NCBI GenBank assembly: GCA_036508135.1
Contig: DATCHW010000003.1
Location: forward strand, 105,945 to 169,944
Length of the DNA stretch: 64,000 nt
Direction of reading: 5' to 3'
From: DATCHW01 sp036508135
GTDB lineage: Bacteria > Bacteroidota > Ignavibacteria > Tepidaquicellales > Tepidaquicellaceae
Under the pieces are notes generated by a model that ran no database searches, was not told the origin of the DNA, and saw only the letters and a program-made list of their open reading frames with translations. How positions within the stretch are numbered: the first letter of the stretch is position 1; every line of letters begins with the position of its first letter. The position numbers and the translations under genes were made by a program. This document shows positions 1 to 9,158 of this stretch, piece after piece.

Positions 1-1820
1 TTTAATTCAATTTTGACATTACTAAAATCGGGCATTCCGTTTCCGATTCCTGTGTTCTTGATTCCGCAGGCAAGTCCTGCATATTTGGTTTTATAAAATT
101 CATCTTTCACTGCGAGCAGTGTTTCCCTAACTCCAACACCCGATTTGAGAATTTGCCCTGTTGCAGTCATACTGCCGTTTACCAGAGCATTATCGTATCT
201 GAATTTCCATCTGTCAAAATTTCCAAGTTCGCAAAGTTCGTCGATGCAGGATTCCATTGCAAAAACTGACTGCGGAACGCCGAATCCGCGCATAGCACCG
301 CAAGGGATATTATTTGTATAGATTGTTTTTGAAATAACATCAACAGCGGGAACATTATAAGCCCCTGTAGCATGACCTGCGGCTCGTTCGAGAACTTTCA
401 TACCGACAGATGCATAGGCACCGGAATCTCCGAGAATTCTTGCTTTTACAGCTGTAAGTATTCCTTGTTTATTACAGCCAACCTGATACTCCATATAAAG
501 CGGATGCCTTTTCGGATGGCACATTATCGATTCATCCCGAGTATATGCCACCCTGACAGGTTTTTTAAGTAAATAAGCAAAAAGTGCTGCGTGCCCCTGA
601 ACGGACATATCTTCTTTGCCGCCGAATCCGCCGCCGTTTGGAACAAGTATTACATTTACTTTTTCTTCGGGCAATCCCAATAATTCTGAAATCTGCCTCT
701 GGTCTTCATAAACCCCCTGGCTCTGTGAGTGAACCTGTATTCCGTCTTTTTCCCAGGATAGAGCAACGGCGCATTCAGGTTCGAGATAAGCGTGTTCAAT
801 GATTTGTGTTTCAAAAACTCTGCTGACTTTATAATCAGAATTTTTTATTACTTCCTCTGCATCGCCTCCCCTGTAAATTATACATTCGTCGAGAAGGTTT
901 CCATTCGGATGTATTTTTATTTCGCTTTCAAGTGCCTTGTGTACATCCGTTAATGCTTCAAGGATTTCATATTCAACTTTTATTTTTTTCACGGCTTCGC
1001 GGGCAATATCTTCTGTCTCCGCAACCACACCTGCAAGCACATCTCCTATATATCTTGTCGTTTCCCCTTCTGCTATCATCAAATCCCAGTCGTCAACAAT
1101 CAAGCCAATATTTCTTTTTCCCGGAACATCTTTTGCCGTGAAAATTTTTACAACACCTTTTATTTTTTCTGCTTCTATGAAATCTATTTTTTTTACAATT
1201 GCTCGCGGATGGTCGCTGAATTTAAGAGCCCCGTGAAGCATACCGTTGAATTTTAAATCACAAACGAATGGTCTGAAACCTATTGCTGTCTCGTATGCTT
1301 GATATTTCGGGTATCTCGTTCCGACTTTTCCGGTCTGCGTTTTTGGTGCAAAGCGCTCTTCGCCGCTCATCACTTTTGAAGCGAATTCAATTGCTTCAAC
1401 AATTTTAATATATCCCGTGCAGCGGCAAAGGTTAAATTTTAATGCATCTAATATTTCTTTTCTTGTAGGATTCGGATTTGTTTCCAGTAATACTTTTGTT
1501 CTCATTAAGAATCCCGGAGTGCAGAATCCGCATTGCACGGCGCCCTTTTCAACAAATATTTTCCCGAGAATCTGACGCAAATGTTCATGTAAACCCTCAA
1601 TAGTAATGACATTCCCACCCTTCACTTTCTTCATAGGAGTAACGCAGGAAAGAACTGCCTTTCCATTCAGTTCGACCATACAGGTTCCGCAGTATGCCTG
1701 GCAGGAACAGCCGTCCTTCGGTGAAGTTATTCCTTCGTACTCACGGAGATATTTAAGAAGAGAAATATTTTCATCCCCATTGAAAGTTTTTTGCTCGCTA
1801 TTTAAGGTGAAAGATATCAT
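1..1820 (-). CDS. Selenium-type xanthine dehydrogenase, 2Fe-2S plus molybdopterin domains fused (partial, C-terminus beyond window)
   Basis: The reading frame is open from an ATG at 1820 to the window edge (606 codons) and lacks its C-terminus. The N-terminus is a plant-type ferredoxin domain with the cysteine cluster GCSCQAYCGTC. A second [2Fe-2S] domain follows, with CGFCTPGF and NLCRCTGY. The molybdopterin hydroxylase part starts near residue 150 and shows GGGFGGKEDMS and GAMRGFGVPQ, the Moco/substrate region of the xanthine oxidase family. There is no FAD domain between the iron-sulfur and Mo parts, as in the family annotated as selenium-dependent xanthine dehydrogenase (E. coli XdhD type). 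The likely role is hydroxylation of a purine such as xanthine or urate precursors. It starts 12 bp after ygeX and is the fifth gene of that operon. Selenium use is inferred from family membership only; no selenium-insertion genes are visible here. Confidence 0.88.
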   Translation of the reverse strand, partial: MISFTLNSEQKTFNGDENISLLKYLREYEGITSPKDGCSCQAYCGTCMVELNGKAVLSCVTPMKKVKGGNVITIEGLHEHLRQILGKIFVEKGAVQCGFCTPGFLMRTKVLLETNPNPTRKEILDALKFNLCRCTGYIKIVEAIEFASKVMSGEERFAPKTQTGKVGTRYPKYQAYETAIGFRPFVCDLKFNGMLHGALKFSDHPRAIVKKIDFIEAEKIKGVVKIFTAKDVPGKRNIGLIVDDWDLMIAEGETTRYIGDVLAGVVAETEDIAREAVKKIKVEYEILEALTDVHKALESEIKIHPNGNLLDECIIYRGGDAEEVIKNSDYKVSRVFETQIIEHAYLEPECAVALSWEKDGIQVHSQSQGVYEDQRQISELLGLPEEKVNVILVPNGGGFGGKEDMSVQGHAALFAYLLKKPVRVAYTRDESIMCHPKRHPLYMEYQVGCNKQGILTAVKARILGDSGAYASVGMKVLERAAGHATGAYNVPAVDVISKTIYTNNIPCGAMRGFGVPQSVFAMESCIDELCELGNFDRWKFRYDNALVNGSMTATGQILKSGVGVRETLLAVKDEFYKTKYAGLACGIKNTGIGNGMPDFSNVKIEL

Positions 1821-1832
1821 TAAAAAAAACTT

Positions 1833-3026
1833 TTAAATTCTGTTCACTACTTTTTCAAAATTATCGGTGTCCGTATCGCCCTCCGTATTAATAAGTAAGA
1901 TATCGGAATTTTCATTAATTCCCAACTTATTTTTTGCATCCGCCAAAACCGGATTCTGACATAGAGCGAGAAACCCTGCCAAACCTGCAGAACCCGATTC
2001 TCCCGAAATAATTTTTTCATCATTTCCTGACGGATGATAATACATTCTCATAGCATCTTCTGCATATTTATCAGATACTGACAGGAAAAAATCCATACCA
2101 TCTTTAATAATTTTCCAGGCAAGAGGTGAAGGGATACCGCAGTTAAGACCCGCCATTATTGATTCCTGCTTACCTCTTGTTGGCAGCGGAGAGCCGTTCC
2201 CATATTTAACTGATTCTAGAAAACAATCGCTATCAACCGGCTCGACGCTTATCAATTTAGGTTTTTTACTGCCATATCCTGAGACAAAATGGAATGTTCC
2301 TGCGGCAGAAAGTCCGCCTACACCGGATTGAAGAAAAACAAAATCCGGAAGTTCCAATTTTTGAGTTTTTATTTGTTCTTCAATCTCATTAAAGATAGTT
2401 GTATATCCAAGCAGAATAAAACCGGGAATTTCCATATAACCCGGGTATGCCGTATCCGAGATCACCTGCCAGCCGTTTTTTTTGGAGTCCTGTGCGACTC
2501 TTGATACGCAATCATCAAACGTCCCGTCAACAAGAACAACTTCTCCATTTTCCGCATATATACTATCGATTCTTGATTTTGCAGTATTGGAAGGCATATA
2601 AATAATTGCTTTTTGTTTTAATTTGTTTGCAGTCCAGGCAACGGCTCTGCCGTGATTACCGTCGGTAGCAGCGCAGAAAGTGAATTTGCCGAGTTTGGTT
2701 TTAATATCGGCTTTAAAAAATTCGTCTGCCTTCAGTTCACTACCGTAATTATTTCTCCACTTCTTATTTATCGTTCTGAAAATAGCATAAGATGCACCGA
2801 GCGCCTTGAATGCTTTAATTCCGAATCTCAGGGATTCATCTTTTACATATACATTTCTGACGTTTAAATCCTTTGCAAGAGATTCCAAAGAAATCAAAGG
2901 GGTAGGATTATACCCTTCGATTGATTTATGAAAACCAATCATATCAGAACTTTTGAGAAATGCAAATTCCTCTTCGCTCCAGTCCGGATTTTTTTTACAA
3001 TATTTATTAAAACTATATTCGCACAT
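1833..3026 (-). CDS. ygeX: 2,3-diaminopropionate ammonia-lyase
   Basis: A fold-type II PLP enzyme of 397 residues; the E. coli enzyme has 398. It splits 2,3-diaminopropionate to pyruvate and two ammonia, an activity established for the E. coli and Salmonella proteins. The Schiff-base lysine is K74 in the segment RFGIKAFKALG, and the PLP phosphate loop is SGVGGLSAAG. ATDGNHGRA matches the substrate/PLP Asn loop of the threonine-synthase-like fold. The ATG start at 3026 lies 6 bp after ygfK, so the genes are almost certainly co-transcribed. In this operon it would be the last carbon-yielding step, feeding pyruvate to central metabolism; ppdK elsewhere in the window could interconvert that pyruvate with PEP. 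Confidence 0.95.
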   Translation of the reverse strand: MCEYSFNKYCKKNPDWSEEEFAFLKSSDMIGFHKSIEGYNPTPLISLESLAKDLNVRNVYVKDESLRFGIKAFKALGASYAIFRTINKKWRNNYGSELKADEFFKADIKTKLGKFTFCAATDGNHGRAVAWTANKLKQKAIIYMPSNTAKSRIDSIYAENGEVVLVDGTFDDCVSRVAQDSKKNGWQVISDTAYPGYMEIPGFILLGYTTIFNEIEEQIKTQKLELPDFVFLQSGVGGLSAAGTFHFVSGYGSKKPKLISVEPVDSDCFLESVKYGNGSPLPTRGKQESIMAGLNCGIPSPLAWKIIKDGMDFFLSVSDKYAEDAMRMYYHPSGNDEKIISGESGSAGLAGFLALCQNPVLADAKNKLGINENSDILLINTEGDTDTDNFEKVVNRI

Positions 3027-3032
3027 AAGATA

Positions 3033-6000
3033 TCATACAAATAAATATTGGGGTAAATTTTTCATCAGAACACTCATCTTTGAAGCATTATCTAATGTTA
3101 TTTCACCCTCAAAATCATTTTTCAATTTCACATCAAGGCAGTCGAGACTTTTTAAACCCAATTTAATATCAAAATTACTGCTCATATATAAATAGTGATC
3201 TTTATTTAATGTTAATTTTTCCAAAGCCATATCCGATTTATATATAATATATCTGTTTCCGTTTTCTTCCGAAGTAAAGTATCCCTCTTCGCTGCTTTTC
3301 ATTAATTCATTTTCATTAAGGAAGAGACGGGGTTTATCTTTATAAGGTGCTCCGTTTGTAGGGCAGAATGTTGTGCAATTGCCGCATTCATTACAGAAAT
3401 CCTGTATGTTTAAAACCTGCGGTTGCTGATTAACCCGGAACACTTTATCCTGTATAAAACTTACATTGTTTCTATTTACAATGATTTTTTTCAGATTGTA
3501 TTCTTCCGGATTTATTTCATAAGAAATATTTGCACGATTAGGGCAAACAGATACGCATACATTGCAAACAGTATCACAATATAAACACCTTGAAGCCTCG
3601 ATTTTTGCTGCTTCAGACGTCAGGGGTTGAGTAACTACGTGAAAATTATTTCTTTCAAAGATATGTGTCTCAATAATTTCTTTTCCGAACACTCTTGAAG
3701 CATTTTTTCTCTGGTATTCTTCTTTTGATATTTCCCTTATAGATGCTGAATAATCATCAGGCAGTTTTCCGCCGGATTTTTTAATGATTTCATACGCTGC
3801 ATTTTTTCCGTCCGCAATTGCCTTTATAAGTGTTGAAGCACCTCTTAATGCATCACCTCCCAGGTATACATTTTCATACTGAGTCTGATATGTTTCGGGA
3901 TTAACATTCAGAGATTCCAGGAATTCGGATGCAATATCCTGTCCTATTGCAGGAATAATATTATCAAAAAACATTTCGAAGTCAGAGTTTTGGATTTTCA
4001 CAGGTTTGGCTCTTCCGCTTTTATCTATTCCTGTAAGTTCCATTTTATGGCAAACGAGTTTCAGCTTCCCGTTTTCGGAAATTATTCCGGAAGGTGCCGT
4101 TAGTTCAAGTAATTGAACGCCTTCATCAAGCATTGATTTTATTTCATCCTTATCGGCAGGCATTTCTTTCCTCGTTCTGCGGTATATCAGTGTAACTTTT
4201 CCATTTTCACCTGCTATTCTTTTAGCGGTCCGGGCTGTATCTATCGCTGTATTTCCGCCGCCAATCACTGCAATGTTTTTACCGGATTCAATTTTTATTT
4301 TTTTCTTTACGTCCGATAAAAATCCGAGAGCATCAAATACACTTTCATTCTTCTCACCTTCGATATTCATTTTTTTGCTTTTCTGTGCACCTACAGCAAT
4401 ATAAAGATAATTGCTATCCAACTTTTCTATCAGCTTCTTTATTTCTTCATCATTTATTTTCCTGTCATAAATAAATTTCACTCCGAGTTTTTCTATTCTT
4501 TCAATGTCTTTTTTAATAGCTTCTTTTGACAAACGGAATTCGGGAATTGCATCAGAGACCATACCACCGGCGAATCCTTTTGAATCATTTACTTCAACTT
4601 CAAATCCTTCAATCGCGAGGAAATATGCGGCAGATAAACCTGATGGACCTGCTCCGATAATAGAAACTTTTTTTCCGTTTTTTCCTTTTACGGCGAGAAC
4701 TTTCTCTTTTGCATTTTCCGAAACGAATCTTTTTATTTCCCTTATAAGTAAAGAATTATCGTAATTTATTCTTGTGCATTTGGTCTGGCATTGGTGGTCG
4801 CATATCATTCCCGTAACCGACGGAAAAGGATTACTCTTTAAAATCACCTGATATGCTTTATCAATATTGCCAATCGAGGTACAGTACATATAATCAGGGA
4901 TATCCTGACTGTCGGGGCATGTATAAACACACGGCGCCTTTACGCAGTCGAATTCATTGAGTTCTCTGTTTGTCTTGATAGTCGTTCCGGTAAAAAATGA
5001 TTTGCGATAATATTTATCATACTTGACTTTTTCAGCATAGATGTTAAGATTATTCCATGCTGCAAGTTTGACATTATCTGTTTTCTCAATACTTTTTTTG
5101 ATTATAAACTCATCAATATTTTTAGCCCCGAGTTTTTGAAATTCAGATTTAGTATTATCGAGATACTGAATTTGCCTCGCATAGCCTCCGGGTTTCAGAA
5201 GGTCGGAGCATACAGTAACAGGTTTTATTCCACATGCAAGGATTTCCGGAATATTAAAACAATCGGCACCTGCCGAAAAAGAAATGTCGAGATTACCGTC
5301 GAATTCATTCCGGAGTTTTTCCGCAACTGCAATACTGACGGGATGGAGCGCGCGTCCGCTCATATACATCATTTTTTCTTTTTCCGGAAATATAGTTTTG
5401 TTATTAACAGATTCGAGCGTGTTAGTTAATTTAATTGAAAAATCTACTTCGTTTTCCTCTGATACTTGTATCAACGATTTAATGATTTTAATCGCATCAG
5501 AGAATTTCAAATCGTGTTCGAACGCTTCTTTCGGTACGATTGTATCGTAACCAAGTTTTGTTTTCAGGATATCATTAAGTTCATCACGTCCGAGAAGAGT
5601 TGGATTTAACTTAACCGTTGTATGAAGTTTCTTTTCAACAATCAGATATTTTGCAATTTTTTCAATTTCATCCGGAGGACAACCGTGCATCGTGGATAAG
5701 GTGATATTATCCGATACCTTGTACGGTATATTAATTTCTTTTATTGACGGATAAATTTTTTCGAGAATATTCAGTTTTTCATCTAATTCATTTTTTGCAT
5801 TTGACATCAGATTAAAGAACTCCTGTACATTTTCTTTTAATATTCCATCAAGGTTATACCCTGCACTCATATTAAATATGCAATTAATATCTTCACCCCA
5901 CCCGAATTTATGATTCAGGATGTGAATAATTATCCATGCATCAAGGTACTGTCCGAAAGATTGTTTAAGTTTAAGTTCCTGCGACCATTCACAGTTATAA

Positions 6001-6314
6001 CCTTCATCTTCCATATCGATACAGGGTTTCGAAACCTCAAGATCATCAAGCGTTTGCACGGTTTTAAGCTCGATGTATCTCGAACCTGTAAGATAAGCAG
6101 TAATGATATTCTGAGACAATTGAGTATGTGGACCTGCGGCAACTCCGATTGGTGTATCAAGGATTTTCCCATAACGCTTCATTTTGAATACGTCATCTGC
6201 CTTAGGGTTGAAAAAGAGGTTTTTGGTTATTCCGAAAATCTGTCCGGATTTTTCCTCTTCAAGAATCCATTTGAGAAGTTTATCTGCCGGTAATATAGAA
6301 AACCTGTCTGACAA
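3033..6314 (-). CDS. ygfK: YgfK-type multidomain flavo-iron-sulfur oxidoreductase (annotated in databases as putative selenate reductase subunit)
   Basis: The protein has 1093 residues; E. coli YgfK is about 1030. The first ~440 residues form a dihydroorotate-dehydrogenase-like TIM barrel (GVAAGPHTQLSQN, MSAGYNLDG, SAGADCFN). A Cys-rich Fe-S segment follows (CVYTCPD near 460, CDHQCQTKC near 505), then an FAD/NAD(P)H domain like the glutamate synthase small subunit (IIGAGPSG near 556, VIGGGNTAID near 685). Two 4Fe-4S clusters close it (CNVCVSVCP near 915, CNECGNCTTFCP near 975). This is nearly the domain set of dihydropyrimidine dehydrogenase, which suggests NAD(P)H-driven reduction of a purine-derived ring. 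The start is TTG at 6314, one base after ygeW stops. The next ATG (residue 45) would remove N-terminal sequence that resembles E. coli YgfK. The role is inferred. Confidence 0.92.
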   Translation of the reverse strand: MSDRFSILPADKLLKWILEEEKSGQIFGITKNLFFNPKADDVFKMKRYGKILDTPIGVAAGPHTQLSQNIITAYLTGSRYIELKTVQTLDDLEVSKPCIDMEDEGYNCEWSQELKLKQSFGQYLDAWIIIHILNHKFGWGEDINCIFNMSAGYNLDGILKENVQEFFNLMSNAKNELDEKLNILEKIYPSIKEINIPYKVSDNITLSTMHGCPPDEIEKIAKYLIVEKKLHTTVKLNPTLLGRDELNDILKTKLGYDTIVPKEAFEHDLKFSDAIKIIKSLIQVSEENEVDFSIKLTNTLESVNNKTIFPEKEKMMYMSGRALHPVSIAVAEKLRNEFDGNLDISFSAGADCFNIPEILACGIKPVTVCSDLLKPGGYARQIQYLDNTKSEFQKLGAKNIDEFIIKKSIEKTDNVKLAAWNNLNIYAEKVKYDKYYRKSFFTGTTIKTNRELNEFDCVKAPCVYTCPDSQDIPDYMYCTSIGNIDKAYQVILKSNPFPSVTGMICDHQCQTKCTRINYDNSLLIREIKRFVSENAKEKVLAVKGKNGKKVSIIGAGPSGLSAAYFLAIEGFEVEVNDSKGFAGGMVSDAIPEFRLSKEAIKKDIERIEKLGVKFIYDRKINDEEIKKLIEKLDSNYLYIAVGAQKSKKMNIEGEKNESVFDALGFLSDVKKKIKIESGKNIAVIGGGNTAIDTARTAKRIAGENGKVTLIYRRTRKEMPADKDEIKSMLDEGVQLLELTAPSGIISENGKLKLVCHKMELTGIDKSGRAKPVKIQNSDFEMFFDNIIPAIGQDIASEFLESLNVNPETYQTQYENVYLGGDALRGASTLIKAIADGKNAAYEIIKKSGGKLPDDYSASIREISKEEYQRKNASRVFGKEIIETHIFERNNFHVVTQPLTSEAAKIEASRCLYCDTVCNVCVSVCPNRANISYEINPEEYNLKKIIVNRNNVSFIQDKVFRVNQQPQVLNIQDFCNECGNCTTFCPTNGAPYKDKPRLFLNENELMKSSEEGYFTSEENGNRYIIYKSDMALEKLTLNKDHYLYMSSNFDIKLGLKSLDCLDVKLKNDFEGEITLDNASKMSVLMKNLPQYLFV

Positions 6315-6315
6315 A

Positions 6316-7335
6316 TTATCTGCCGCCCATAGTTAGTGCCATAATGGCTTTTGCCGTATGGAGTCTGTTTTCGGCTTCATCGTAAACGATTGAAATATTT
6401 TCATCGTCAATCACTTCGTCCGTAACTTCCCTGTTTCTATCTGCAGGAAGTGCGTGCATAAGTTTTACATTTTTATTTGCAAGTTTAATTCTTCTGCGGT
6501 CGCAAATCCAGTTCTTATGTTTTTCAAGACTGGAAGACATTTCTTTTTTGCATGCATCTTCATTTGCAAGATAGTCTTCCATTGTATAGTGTCCGAATCC
6601 GCCCCAGTTCTTTGGTATAACGATATGAGCACCTTCAAAAGCTTCATCCATATTATTTGTGAACTTCAGTTTTGAACCTGAAGCTTTAGCATTCATCTTT
6701 GCCTGCTCAACAATATCTTTGCTCATAGGAAATTCTTTCGGATGTGCAACCGTCACATCTATTCCGTATCTTGGAAAGAGAAGTATCTGGGTTTGCGGGA
6801 CCGATAATGGCTTTGCGTGAGACTTTGCATAAGCCCAGGAAATTGTCACTTTCAAGCCTTTCGGCTCTTTACCGAAATATTCAAAAATCGTCATAAGGTC
6901 TGCAAGTCCCTGAAACGGATGATAAACATCATCCTGAAGAGACATTACCGGAACTGTTGCGTGTTTTGCCATTTCGTTCAGGTATTTATTCCCGATACCG
7001 TAAAAACAATTTCTTGATGCAATACCGTGTCCCATTCTCGAAAGAATGATTGAAGTATCTTTAGCTGATTCACCGTGTGACAACTGCATCTTATCTTCGG
7101 TAAGGTCGTGTGCGTGCCCGCCAAGCTGTGTCATACCGGCTTCCATAGAATTTCTTGTCCTTGTTGACTGTTCGAAAAAAATCATGAACAGTGTTTTATC
7201 GGGTAGATGCCTGTGGGGTTCTCCCGCAGCAAATTTCCTTTTTAAATCGAATGACAAATCGAATACGGTGTCAAGCTCCTGCTTTGACCATTCTTCGTGG
7301 TTAATAAAATGTTTATTTCTGAATATTGTTTTCAT
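6316..7335 (-). CDS. ygeW: Knotted carbamoyltransferase YgeW
   Basis: This 339-residue protein belongs to the aspartate/ornithine carbamoyltransferase superfamily. The carbamoyl-phosphate loop STRTR is at residues 57-61, HPFQGLADL matches the HPxQ motif, and HALPADRN is near the C-terminus. YgeW is a distinct knotted family with a solved structure whose substrate was long unknown. It is shorter than the roughly 396-residue E. coli protein. It lies 40 bp downstream of ygeY and 1 bp from ygfK. In a purine-ring breakdown pathway it could take carbamoyl groups from a ureido intermediate to form carbamoyl phosphate; that role is inference from context. Confidence 0.92.
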   Translation of the reverse strand: MKTIFRNKHFINHEEWSKQELDTVFDLSFDLKRKFAAGEPHRHLPDKTLFMIFFEQSTRTRNSMEAGMTQLGGHAHDLTEDKMQLSHGESAKDTSIILSRMGHGIASRNCFYGIGNKYLNEMAKHATVPVMSLQDDVYHPFQGLADLMTIFEYFGKEPKGLKVTISWAYAKSHAKPLSVPQTQILLFPRYGIDVTVAHPKEFPMSKDIVEQAKMNAKASGSKLKFTNNMDEAFEGAHIVIPKNWGGFGHYTMEDYLANEDACKKEMSSSLEKHKNWICDRRRIKLANKNVKLMHALPADRNREVTDEVIDDENISIVYDEAENRLHTAKAIMALTMGGR

Positions 7336-7375
7336 AAAATTATTTTTATTGGTTTAAAATATTTTCTGTAATAAA

Positions 7376-8563
7376 TTATATCAGGTATGCATACATTGCA
7401 TAGAATGCTGATGCCGTTACTAAATCTTCAATCGGTGTCTTCTCATCCGGAGCATGCGCCATTACTTCATTTCCCGGACCAAAGCCGATTGTAGGAATTT
7501 TATATATTCCGTTTGTGACAACTCCGTTAGTAGAGAATGTCCACTTATCAATGACAGGATCTTTTCCGAATAGATCTTTATATGCTTTCACCCCTGTTTG
7601 AACTGCGATGTGATTTTCTTCAAGTTTCCATGTCGGATAATATTTTTCCATTCCGTACTCAAGACCTGTATATGCCATTTCTTTATATCCAAGCACTTTC
7701 ACTTTAGCATCAACTCCTTTGATAAGTTCTTCAATCTCTTCAACCGCGGATTCTTTTGTTTCACCCCAGGTGAGTCTTCTATCGAGGTGAATCTTTGCAT
7801 AATCAGCGACCGCACACAGGGACGGGCTTCCGGAAACAAATTCTGAAATTGTAACGGAACCTTTCCCGAGAAATTCATCATAAGCAAGACGTTCATTTAA
7901 TTTTTCTATGTCAAGACAGGTTTTTGAAGCCATATAAACTGCGTTTTTTCCTCTTTCGGGAGCAGAGCCGTGAGATGAGAGACCTTTAAATATTACATTC
8001 ATTTCCATTCTTCCTCTATGTCCGCGGTATATACTGCAATTTGTCGGTTCGGTGATAATTACAAAATCCGGTTTAATTTTATCCTCTTCAACAATATATT
8101 TCCAGCAAAGACCGTCGCAGTCTTCTTCAATTACCGTACAAGTGAAATAAATTGTGAGGTCTTTATCGAAATTCAAATCCTTTAAAATTTTTCCTGATGT
8201 TATCATAGCAGCGGCACCGCCCTTCTGGTCAACACTCCCCCTGCCGTGAACAAAACCGTCTTTTATTAATCCGGAAAACGGGTCTAAATGCCAGTTCTCA
8301 ATATTTCCTGTATCAACAGTATCTATATGGGCATCTATTGCAAAAATTTTTTTGCCTATACCAATTCTTCCAATAACATTTCCAAGCCCGTCAATTTTCA
8401 CTTCATCAAATCCCGCCGATTCCATTTGCTGTTTAAGTTTAAGGCAAACATCTTTTTCACCTGTGCTTAGGGATTTAATTTTAACGATGTCCGATAAATT
8501 ATTAGCAGTAAAATCACTGTATTTTGATGATAATTCTTTGATTTTATTAGTTATTTCACCCAT
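7376..8563 (-). CDS. ygeY: YgeY family M20 metallohydrolase
   Basis: A 395-residue member of the M20/ArgE-DapE zinc amidohydrolase family; E. coli YgeY has about 403 residues. Metal-site motifs are visible in order: IDAHIDTVDTG, GRGSVDQKGG, and TVIEEDCDG with the catalytic/bridging glutamate pair. GHRGRMEM and GLSSHGSAPERG mark the dimerisation (lid) domain, and the C-terminal metal histidine fits the segment EVMAHAPDEKTP. Databases call this the selenium-metabolism-linked hydrolase because it sits with Se-dependent Mo hydroxylases. It is the first gene of the minus-strand operon, so its promoter should lie between 8564 and the divergent lipoprotein gene. It probably cleaves a C-N bond of an opened purine or ureido compound; the exact substrate cannot be read from sequence. 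Confidence 0.92.
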   Translation of the reverse strand: MGEITNKIKELSSKYSDFTANNLSDIVKIKSLSTGEKDVCLKLKQQMESAGFDEVKIDGLGNVIGRIGIGKKIFAIDAHIDTVDTGNIENWHLDPFSGLIKDGFVHGRGSVDQKGGAAAMITSGKILKDLNFDKDLTIYFTCTVIEEDCDGLCWKYIVEEDKIKPDFVIITEPTNCSIYRGHRGRMEMNVIFKGLSSHGSAPERGKNAVYMASKTCLDIEKLNERLAYDEFLGKGSVTISEFVSGSPSLCAVADYAKIHLDRRLTWGETKESAVEEIEELIKGVDAKVKVLGYKEMAYTGLEYGMEKYYPTWKLEENHIAVQTGVKAYKDLFGKDPVIDKWTFSTNGVVTNGIYKIPTIGFGPGNEVMAHAPDEKTPIEDLVTASAFYAMYAYLI

Positions 8564-8643
8564 AAATATTATTTTTTAAACGAATGATAAAAATAAGGTA
8601 TTAAAATCACAAATAAACTGAAAATTTCAGTCACATAACAAAC

Positions 8644-8677
8644 TTTGAACAAAGCCGCGTGAAAAATGATATATTTG
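8644..8677 (+). promoter_or_regulatory. Candidate Bacteroidota-type promoter for the lipoprotein gene
   Basis: TTTG at 8644-8647 and TATATTTG at 8670-8677 match the Bacteroidota housekeeping consensus (TTTG, about 20 bases, TAnnTTTG) with a 22-base spacer. The -7 element lies about 60 bases before the ATG at 8737. Whether this lineage uses that consensus is an assumption. Confidence 0.35.
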
Positions 8678-8736
8678 GCAAGGAACACATAACCAACTTA
8701 AGTCGTATAATATTTAGAAGGTTAAATACTAATATT

Positions 8737-9144
8737 ATGAAAAAACTGATTATTATACTCTTTATTCTGGCAACTGCATTTGCTTTAAACGGTTGTGACT
8801 TTATTTTCACACCGAGGAATCATTATGTTTCGATTTATAATGATGAAAACGCTAAATATATTACTTCTGTTTATTACAGGGGGGTATATTCTTACGATAA
8901 CCTGTGGAGCAGAAATATGATTACGTCTGAAATTTATCCTTATGAGTATGAAGACTTGCTTATAGAAGAAGGAACTTATGATTTTAAAGTTATTATGGAA
9001 GATGATTACTATTCGTACGAGATTTATGAAAATTCTCTTTATGTAAATACCGATATCCGGCTCGAGATCTGCGTGGATTGTTATGGTAAAGATTCCAAAG
9101 TTAAAGTCACACGGACACCAAAAGCAGAAAAGGTGTTAAAATAA
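8737..9144 (+). CDS. Small predicted lipoprotein of unknown function
   Basis: The frame stays open from an ATG at 8659, but the real start is taken as the ATG at 8737. From there it reads a clean lipoprotein signal: MKK, a hydrophobic stretch and the lipobox ALNGC, with the acylated cysteine at residue 21. The mature part (about 115 residues) is acidic and rich in tyrosine, with no domain I recognise. It contains short beta-like segments (DLLIEEGTYDFKVIMEDD) like those in small lipoproteins that carry a beta-sandwich. It is the only plus-strand gene in the first 13 kb and ends 15 bp before the end of the convergent xdhB gene. I see no link to purine metabolism. Confidence 0.72.
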   Translation: MKKLIIILFILATAFALNGCDFIFTPRNHYVSIYNDENAKYITSVYYRGVYSYDNLWSRNMITSEIYPYEYEDLLIEEGTYDFKVIMEDDYYSYEIYENSLYVNTDIRLEICVDCYGKDSKVKVTRTPKAEKVLK

Positions 9145-9158
9145 GTCTTTAACGGGAT

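Noticed and set aside
8659..8736. 26-residue upstream extension of the small lipoprotein
   Set aside because: The lipoprotein signal peptide begins exactly at the ATG at 8737; the extension would bury it.
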